Of a stretch of 9,198 nucleotides of DNA, positions 1-6,200 are shown piece after piece. Source of the stretch: SAR116 cluster bacterium (GTDB lineage Bacteria > Pseudomonadota > Alphaproteobacteria > Puniceispirillales > Puniceispirillaceae); the NCBI GenBank assembly GCA_004213025.1, contig SHBC01000035.1, forward strand, positions 1-9,198, read 5' to 3'. The position numbers and the translations under genes were made by a program. How positions within the stretch are numbered: position 1 is the first letter of the stretch; every line of letters starts with the position of its first letter. The notes beneath the pieces were generated by a model. It was not told where the DNA came from and did no database searches. It saw nothing but the letters and a program-made list of their open reading frames with translations.

Positions 1-1146
1 GTTGCACATCTGCCGGGTCGAGAACTTGTCCTCGATATGCTGGCGCGTCTCCACCGCCATTGTCCGGCGCTGGCTGACAGTCATGTCGAGCGCCCTGGCA
101 AGGCATTCGGCAAGGCTGTCGAGATCGACCGGCGTGGCAAGCCATCCGGTACGCCCATGGATGATCGATTCCGCCGCCCCGCCATGGTCAAACGCAACGA
201 CAAGCCGCCCCATCGCCTGCGCCTCGAGCGAGACACGGCCGAACGGTTCCGGCGTGACCGATGGCATGACGACGATATCCGCCGCCATCAGCGCCGCCGG
301 CATGTCATCAACGCCATGCGTCAGACGAAAACGGCCGACAAGGCCGAGCTTCATGCCAAGTGTGGTCAGCCGGTCGACAAAGGCGCTCTTGCCATCGGCC
401 GCGCCAACAAGAACGCAGTTGAATTTGCGATCGGAAATGCGCGCCAGCGCCTTCAGCAGCACCTCATGACCTTTCCAGGCGGATGGCCGCGCCGGCAACA
501 TGATCACCGGCTCGTCCTCGGGCAGCGCCACCGAGTCAACAAAACGGATGATCCGCGACTGCGAGACCGAGGCGGGATCAAACATATCGACATCAACGCC
601 GCGCGGAACAACAGACAGTTTCTTGCCCTGATCGCCGAACTGCCGTTCGATCTGCTGGCGGACATATTTGGAAATGGCGATGACATGATCGGCGGCCAGC
701 ATCTTGCCATTCACCAGCCGCTTCAGGACATTGCTGTTCTGGAACCTGCCATGCACCGTGCTGACCGTGATCAGGCCAAGCGATCTTGCAGCCGGCACGG
801 CGATCCAGGCCGGCACGCGTGAGCGAACATGCACAATATCCGCCCCCTCGGTCTGTAGCAGCCGGCGAAGCTTGCGCCGCGTCGCCCCCCACGCCAGCGG
901 GTTCTTGCGCGCCACGGACAGCGTATGATGTATCGCGCCGATCCGATCAAGATGGCGAACCAGCGGCCCGCCCTCGGAAATCACCACAGCGCGACCGCCG
1001 GCATCGATGATGGCCCTCGCCATTTCGATCGTGCCACGTTCCACCCCACCACGGACAAGCGCCGGCAGCACCTGAACGACAACGGGACCGCTGCCATTCC
1101 GGCTATGTGTCTTGACGAAGCGGGCGTTCCGCGCGTTAGTGGTCAT
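1..1146 (-). CDS. GT4-family glycosyltransferase, C-terminus cut by the left edge
   Basis: The minus-strand frame from the ATG at 1146 is open for 382 codons to the window edge with no stop. Seen: an N-terminal Rossmann-type start near residues 22-45 with a GGVERG motif (33-38), a KNPLAW segment (81-86), HVRSRVPAW (106-114), a VVPRGVD linker (179-185), KGHEVLLKAL (225-234) at the start of the second Rossmann domain, and the E-x7-E motif E300...E308 (EPFGRVSLE) that contacts the donor sugar nucleotide in GT-B retaining enzymes. The family (CAZy GT4, WaaG/RfaG-like) moves a sugar from a nucleotide donor to lipid A core, exopolysaccharide or another acceptor on the cytoplasmic face of the inner membrane; the sugar and acceptor cannot be told here. 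Start choice: GGAGAC lies about 6 bases before the ATG, and an in-frame stop lies upstream at 1210-1212. Family length suggests only a short C-terminal tail is missing. It diverges from the hydrolase at 1216. Confidence 0.88.
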   Translation of the reverse strand, partial: MTTNARNARFVKTHSRNGSGPVVVQVLPALVRGGVERGTIEMARAIIDAGGRAVVISEGGPLVRHLDRIGAIHHTLSVARKNPLAWGATRRKLRRLLQTEGADIVHVRSRVPAWIAVPAARSLGLITVSTVHGRFQNSNVLKRLVNGKMLAADHVIAISKYVRQQIERQFGDQGKKLSVVPRGVDVDMFDPASVSQSRIIRFVDSVALPEDEPVIMLPARPSAWKGHEVLLKALARISDRKFNCVLVGAADGKSAFVDRLTTLGMKLGLVGRFRLTHGVDDMPAALMAADIVVMPSVTPEPFGRVSLEAQAMGRLVVAFDHGGAAESIIHGRTGWLATPVDLDSLAECLARALDMTVSQRRTMAVETRQHIEDKFSTRQMCN

Positions 1147-1215
1147 TGGCGTCTCCGTTGTGCGGTCATAGCATTGCGCCACCGGAAATTCGAGAGGACT
1201 TTTCAGGAGTTAAGG
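1147..1215. promoter_or_regulatory. Divergent intergenic spacer, presumed to hold both promoters
   Basis: This 69-base gap separates the start codons of two divergent genes, so promoters for both should lie here or within the opposite gene's 5' end. On the minus strand, TGCTATGAC (revcomp of 1165-1173) resembles an extended -10 element and would give a leader of about a dozen bases for the glycosyltransferase; no good -35 is seen. No convincing -35/-10 pair is seen on the plus strand. Shine-Dalgarno sequences are clear on both sides: GGAG before the glycosyltransferase, and AGGAG at 1205-1209 before the hydrolase. The promoter assignment is inference. Confidence 0.4.
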
Positions 1216-1986
1216 ATGCCTGACATTTCGCCACCCGACTATCTGCAACTTGGCGCCGACCATCGGCTTGCCTATCGCCGGACACAGGGCACGGCGCCGG
1301 GGTTCGTGTTCTTGTGCGGACATGGCTCGGACATGGAGGGAACAAAGGCCCTTGAGGTTGAGACCTTGGCCGGAAACCGCGGCTGTGGCTGTCTTCGGTT
1401 CGACTATCGCGGACATGGCCTGTCAAGCGGCGATTTCCTTGACGGCAACATCTCCAGCTGGACGGCAGACTGTCTTGCCGCACTCGATGAACTGACCGAC
1501 GGTCCGCAGGTTCTTGTCGGCTCGTCGCTTGGCGGGTGGCTGATGCTGAATGTCGCGCTGGCGCGTCCGACACGGGTTGCCGGCCTTGTCGGGATTGCCG
1601 CCGCGCCGGACTTCACCGAGGATCTGTTATGGGCGGAATTCGATGATGAGCAGCGCCGCCGGATCGAGGCTGACGGTGTGATCGCGCTGCCAAACCCCTA
1701 TTCCGACGAGCCTGTCAGATATCCCTGGCATCTGGTCACCGATGGCCGGCAGAATCTGCGGCTCAGGGGCGATCTGGAGATCAATGCGCCGGTACATCTT
1801 CTGCATGGCATGGAGGATGAAGAAGTGCCGTGGCAGACCGCGACCCGCATTGCCACCACGCTCACCGGCAGCGATGTCGAGGTGACATTGGTCAAGGATG
1901 CCGGCCACCGCTTTTCCGAACCGGACCAGCTTGCCCTGCTCCGCGGCGCGCTTGACAGGATGGCGGACCGGCTGACAGCTGGCTAG
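1216..1986 (+). CDS. ABHD10-like alpha/beta hydrolase (probable acyl-protein thioesterase or esterase)
   Basis: A 256-residue alpha/beta hydrolase. Seen: an oxyanion-type CGHG at 34-37 followed by MEGTKA (40-45), RFDYRGHGLSSG (61-72), the nucleophile elbow G102-S-S104-L-G106 within GPQVLVGSSLGGWLML (96-111), the acid in LLHGMEDEEVPW (195-206, probably D201), and the histidine H231 in AGHRFSE. The order and wording of these motifs closely match, from memory, animal ABHD10, a mitochondrial serine hydrolase reported to remove S-acyl groups from peroxiredoxin-5 and to deglucuronidate acyl-glucuronides. The bacterial substrate is unknown; thioester or ester cleavage is inferred. No signal peptide or membrane segment is seen, so it is likely cytoplasmic. 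Start choice: AGGAG at 1205-1209, 6 bases before the ATG, and homology begins just after it. The frame stays open upstream to 925, but that part lies over the divergent glycosyltransferase and shows no family likeness. Its TAG stop overlaps the stop of fzlA. Confidence 0.9.
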   Translation: MPDISPPDYLQLGADHRLAYRRTQGTAPGFVFLCGHGSDMEGTKALEVETLAGNRGCGCLRFDYRGHGLSSGDFLDGNISSWTADCLAALDELTDGPQVLVGSSLGGWLMLNVALARPTRVAGLVGIAAAPDFTEDLLWAEFDDEQRRRIEADGVIALPNPYSDEPVRYPWHLVTDGRQNLRLRGDLEINAPVHLLHGMEDEEVPWQTATRIATTLTGSDVEVTLVKDAGHRFSEPDQLALLRGALDRMADRLTAG

Positions 1987-2654
1987 AAATCGAGATTGGC
2001 GTAATGCTGGGATGGTGCCAGACCGGCGACAACATCCTCGAGAAGATCACGAAAGGCCGGGCGTGACTTGATCTTTGCGTACCAGAGCCGCGCTTCCGGA
2101 TGCCGGTCCCAGTCGATATCACCGAAATAATCGGTCACCGACAGATGCGCCGCCGCGCTGAGGTCGGCAAGCGAGATTGCCTTGCCGGCAAGCCAGTTGC
2201 CCTGTTCGGCAAGCCAGTCGATATAGTCGAGATGGATATGAAGGTTGCTCATCGCGGCCCGCATCACCTCGGATGAGGGGTTGCCGCGCGCCGTCACACG
2301 TTTCAGATAACGTTCATTCAGCAGCGGCGTGCCAACCTCGACGACGAATTTGCGCTCGAACCAGTCGGTCAGGCGCCTGATCTCGGCACGTTCGGCGGCC
2401 GTTCCCCAGATCAATCGCCCGTCATCACCCTCGGTTTCCTCAAGATATTCGGCGATCACCATCGTGCCGCACAGCACGTCGCCATCCTCGGTCACCAGAA
2501 CCGGCACGTCACCGGCAGGATTCAGCGTCAGAAAATCCTCATGCCGGTCCCACGGCGATTCAAGCTTGGGAAGATGGACAAGGCGACGCTCGGCAAGCAG
2601 AAGCCTGACCGTACGCGAAGCGCCATAGAGAGGGTGGTGATGCAGAACGCGCAT
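1983..2654 (-). CDS. fzlA: FzlA, FtsZ-binding division protein with a glutathione S-transferase fold
   Basis: A 223-residue GST-fold protein. Seen: a thioredoxin-like N-terminal half (MRVLHHHPLYGASRTVRLLL, 1-20; W35; NPAGDVPVLV, 45-54; CGTMVIAEYL, 62-71), then an all-helical C-terminal half with the SLADLSAAAHLS capping-box region (161-172), KIKSRPAFRDLL (194-205), and a C-terminus ending in HYANLDF. The W35 region, the NPAGDVPVL run and the DLDF-like tail match, from memory, Caulobacter FzlA. That protein binds FtsZ, curves its filaments and signals to the septal wall synthases FtsW/FtsI. The usual glutathione-site E-S pair reads G63-T64, fitting a family thought not to work as a GSH enzyme. 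No strong Shine-Dalgarno is seen before the ATG, and the 38 bases upstream are very AT-rich. It lies downstream of gltD, gltB and an acetyltransferase on the same strand and converges on the hydrolase. A generic GST is the alternative, which I think much less likely. Confidence 0.88.
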   Translation of the reverse strand: MRVLHHHPLYGASRTVRLLLAERRLVHLPKLESPWDRHEDFLTLNPAGDVPVLVTEDGDVLCGTMVIAEYLEETEGDDGRLIWGTAAERAEIRRLTDWFERKFVVEVGTPLLNERYLKRVTARGNPSSEVMRAAMSNLHIHLDYIDWLAEQGNWLAGKAISLADLSAAAHLSVTDYFGDIDWDRHPEARLWYAKIKSRPAFRDLLEDVVAGLAPSQHYANLDF

Positions 2655-2692
2655 GGTAAATAGCTGTTATTAATTTGAAAACATACGAAAGA
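2655..2692 (-). promoter_or_regulatory. AT-rich spacer before fzlA, possible promoter
   Basis: Only 10 of these 38 bases are G or C, in a window that is otherwise strongly GC-rich. Read on the minus strand it contains TTTTCAAATTAATAAC, then TATTTACC just before the ATG. Such a drop in GC immediately before a start codon is typical of a promoter or an unstructured ribosome-loading site. I see no clean -35/-10 pair and no strong Shine-Dalgarno, so the exact role is inference. Confidence 0.4.
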
Positions 2693-3190
2693 CTAGCCGG
2701 GAAGCGAGCGCACGGCAAGGGGGCCTGGCGGCAATGCTGCCAGCGCTCCTGTCTGCAGCTCGTAGAATTGCAGGCGTTCCGGTTCGATAAAGCCCGGCCA
2801 GTCGATGCCATAGGGCGCGGCCGGCACAAACCCGAAGCGGGGATAGTAATCAACCTCTCCGGAAACAAGGACCAGCGGCCAGTCGCCACCGGTCGCACGG
2901 TCCAGCGCCTCGCTGATCAACGCCCGTCCAAATCCACGGCCACGAACTCCCGGGCGCACCGCCAACGGACCAAGCAGCAGGATGATTTGCGATCCCAGCA
3001 TCACCTCCCAGAACCGCAGTGACCCGACCGTCGCCGCCCCTTCGCGGATCACCAGACACAGCGAGGCCACCGGCGGCCCGGGCCGCAGGGCCCAGACCGA
3101 CCGCTCGTGACGCTGCGGGCCGAATGCATCGGCCATCAGCGCCTCAATCGCCGGAAGATCCTGATCTGTCTGCACGTAAATATCTGACAT
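2693..3190 (-). CDS. GNAT-family N-acetyltransferase, YhbS type
   Basis: A 165-residue single-domain protein of the GCN5-related N-acetyltransferase fold, transferring acetyl from acetyl-CoA to an amine; the substrate is unknown. Seen: a central strand and pyrophosphate-binding motif A, LGPLAVRPGVRGRGFGRALI (73-92), with the R83-x-x-G86-x-G88 signature, followed by the helix SEALDRA, then VLVSGEVDYYPRFGF (107-121), whose tyrosines lie where the family's general acid usually is. The PLAV...RG.G...L...G....YSRFGF pattern is that of COG3153 (YhbS) proteins. The C-terminal end after residue 122 is proline-rich and less conserved. The start is the first ATG in frame with the family N-terminus; the Shine-Dalgarno is weak (GGGTG close to the ATG). 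It begins 70 bases after gltB and ends 38 bases before fzlA on the same strand, so it may be read through from gltDB. No tie to glutamate synthesis is evident from its sequence. Confidence 0.85.
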   Translation of the reverse strand: MSDIYVQTDQDLPAIEALMADAFGPQRHERSVWALRPGPPVASLCLVIREGAATVGSLRFWEVMLGSQIILLLGPLAVRPGVRGRGFGRALISEALDRATGGDWPLVLVSGEVDYYPRFGFVPAAPYGIDWPGFIEPERLQFYELQTGALAALPPGPLAVRSLPG

Positions 3191-3202
3191 GACACCCGAT
3201 TA

Positions 3203-3222
3203 CCGGAATTCATCGATTCCGG
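3203..3222. repeat. Short perfect inverted repeat between gltB and the acetyltransferase
   Basis: CCGGAAT at 3203-3209 pairs with ATTCCGG at 3216-3222 around a 6-base loop. It sits about 40 bases after the gltB stop and 12 bases before the acetyltransferase start. No run of T follows on the minus strand, so it is not a standard intrinsic terminator. It could be a weak terminator or pause site, an mRNA-stabilising stem at the 3' end of gltB, or an operator for the acetyltransferase. A 7-bp stem can also arise by chance. Confidence 0.4.
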
Positions 3223-3260
3223 CAACCATCCGCCACCAGCCACCCGCCATCAGCAGAAGG

Positions 3261-6200
3261 CTAGGCCGGTGTTGCCCCGCCGGCAGCCACGGCGGCATCA
3301 TCGAGCGGCATCTCCAGCCGCGCGACGATTTCTGTCGGCACCACCTGCCAGAATTTGCCAATCTCGACATCCCACTCATTCAGCAGCCGTGCCGCCAGCG
3401 CGGAGTCCGTTGCCGCGGCATGTGCCTCGACAAGGGCTTTCAGCTCAGCCTCCCAATGCGCCGTGCCGATCCGCACGACCTGCAGGCTGGCCGGGTTCAG
3501 TCGCGAGACAAAACTGTCATTAGGATCATAGACGAACGCCATGCCGCCAGTCATGCCAGCGCCGAAATTGTCACCAACCTCGCCGAGAATGACCACCCTG
3601 CCACCAGTCATGTATTCGCAGGCATTGGTGCCGGCACCCTCGACAACCGCCGTGGCACCCGAATTCCTGACGCACAGCCGCTCACCTGCCTGGCCGGCCG
3701 CGAACAGCCTGCCCGATGTCGCGCCATAAAGCACCGTGTTGCCGATGATGGTGTTCTCATGCGCCACGAAACTCGCCGCGGCAGACGGGCGGACAATGAT
3801 CGTGCCGCCGGACAGCCCCTTGCCGACATAGTCATTCGCATCGCCAATCACCTCGAGCTTCAGCCCCTGTGTGGCGAAGGCACCGAGCGACTGGCCGGCG
3901 GTGCCACGAAGCCGGACCGCGATATGGTCCTCGCGAAGACCGGTCATGCCGAATTTGCGGACAATGTGCGATGACAGCCGCGTGCCGATGGCGCGCTGCG
4001 TATTCTCGACATTGTAGGACAGCTGCATCTTCGATCCGAACTGCAACGCCGTGCTGGCATCGCGGACCATCAGCGCGTCAAGCGTATCCGGAACGGCGGT
4101 GCGCTCGCGGTCCCGCGGGCTGCCGTCATGTGTTGCGCGTTCGGCCTGCACCAGGATCGGGTTCAGGTCGAGATCATCAAGCGCCGCATCACCACGGCTG
4201 ACCTGGGTCAGCAGGTCGGTACGGCCGATCACCTCTTCCAGCGAACTGAAGCCGAGCGAGGCCAGGATCTCACGAACCTCTTCGGCAAGATGGGTGAAGA
4301 GCTGCACCACCTTTTCCGGCGTGCCCTCGAACTTCGCCCGCAGATCGTCACGCTGCGTGCAGACGCCAACCGGGCAGGTATTGGAGTGGCATTGCCGAAC
4401 CATGATGCATCCCATCGCGATCAGCGCAGAGGTGCCGATCCCGTATTCATCGGCACCAAGCATCGCCGCCATGACAATGTCGCGCCCGGTTTTCAGCCCA
4501 CCATCGGTGCGCAGCACAACCTTGTCGCGAAGATCATTCATGCACAGCACCTGATGCACTTCCGACAGGCCCATCTCCCAGGGCAGGCCGGCATGCTTGA
4601 TCGAGGATTGCGGGCTGGCGCCGGTGCCGCCACCATGGCCCGACACGAGGATGGCATCGGCTTTCGCTTTCGCCACCCCGGCGGCGATGGTGCCGATCCC
4701 GGTCGAGGCCACAAGCTTGACGCACACCTTGGCGTCCGGGTTGATCTGCTTCAGGTCATAGATCAGCTGCGCAAGATCCTCGATTGAGTAGATATCGTGA
4801 TGCGGCGGCGGCGAGATCAGCGTCACTCCCGGGGTCGAGTGGCGAAGCCGCGCAATCAGGCTGTCGACCTTGATGCCAGGCAGCTGGCCGCCCTCGCCCG
4901 GCTTCGCGCCCTGCGCCACCTTGATCTCGATCTCCTTGCAACTGTTCAGATATTCGGCGGTAACACCGAAACGGCCAGAGGCAATCTGCTTGATCGCGCT
5001 CGACGGGTTGTCACCATTCTCGCGAAGCTTGAAGCGTGCCGGGTCCTCGCCGCCCTCGCCGGAATCTGATTTCGCGCCAATCCTGTTCATCGCGATCGAC
5101 AGCGTTTCATGCGCCTCCGGGGACAGCGCGCCAAGCGAGATTCCAGGTGAGACAAGCCGCTTGCGGATCCGGGTGATCGATTCCACATCCTCGAGCTTGA
5201 CCGCTTCACGTCCAGTCTTGAAATCCATCAGGTCGCGAAGATTGACCGGCCCCTGGCCGTTCACCAGCGATGAATATTTCTTCCAGCTTTCATAGGATCC
5301 GTTATCGCAGGCATGCTGCATGGCGTGGATCAGCTGGCCATCAAAGGCGTGCCGTTCACCCGACCGGCGATAGCGGAAAAACCCGCCCACCGGCAGGAAC
5401 ACATCGGCCGCGTCATGGGCCTTGCGATGCATTTCGCTGACGCGGGTCGCGATGCCGGTCAGGCCAAGGCCGGAAATCCGCGATGACATCGGCGGGAAGA
5501 ATTTCGCCACCAGCGCACGCGACAGGCCAAGCGCCTCGAAATTATAGCCGCCACGATAGGAGGCGATAACCGAAATGCCCATTTTCGACATGATCTTCAG
5601 CAGCCCGTCCTCGACGGCCTTGCGGTAATTCCCCACCGCCTCGGGCAGTGTCAGGCCGGACAGCAGACCACGGTCATGCCGCTCGGCAATGGCTTCTTCG
5701 GCGACATAGGCGTTGATCGTCGTCGCCCCGCACCCGATCAGCACGGCAAAATGATGCACGTCGAGACATTCACCGGTGGCCACATTTACCGAGGCGAAGG
5801 TGCGCAGCTGCTGGCGCACGAGATGCGAATGCACGGCCCCTGTCGCCAGAATCATCGGCAGCGGCGCGCGGCTTTCCGATACGCCGCGGTCGGACAGCAT
5901 CACATGCTCGCATCCCGACCTGACAGCCTCCTCGGCCTCGGCCGCGATCCGGTCCATCGCCGCGGCGAAATCATCCGGACCGTCAATCTCGAAGGTGCAG
6001 TCGATCATCGCCGCCTTGTCGCCAAGATAGGCAACCAGCGCGTCCCATTCCGGCACCGTCAGGACCGGCGAGTTCAGCACCAGATGGTCGCACTGCTCCT
6101 GTGCCTCGTCGAGGATGTTGCCAAGATTGCCAAGCCGCGTGCGGAGCGTCATCACATGGCGCTCGCGCAGGCTGTCGATCGGCGGGTTGGTCACCTGCGA

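Noticed and set aside
37..822. Long plus-strand open frame of 261 codons at the left end
   Set aside because: It is Arg/His-rich, resembles no family, and lies opposite a glycosyltransferase with clear motifs. Such open antisense frames are common in high-GC genes.
925..1215. N-terminal extension of the hydrolase to an ATG at 925
   Set aside because: The added 97 codons lie over the divergent glycosyltransferase and show no hydrolase likeness. The ATG at 1216 has a well-placed AGGAG, and the family match begins just after it.
3189..3974. Plus-strand open frame of 261 codons opposite the 3' end of gltB
   Set aside because: Antisense shadow of the GltB glycine-rich domain; no family likeness and no credible ribosome site.
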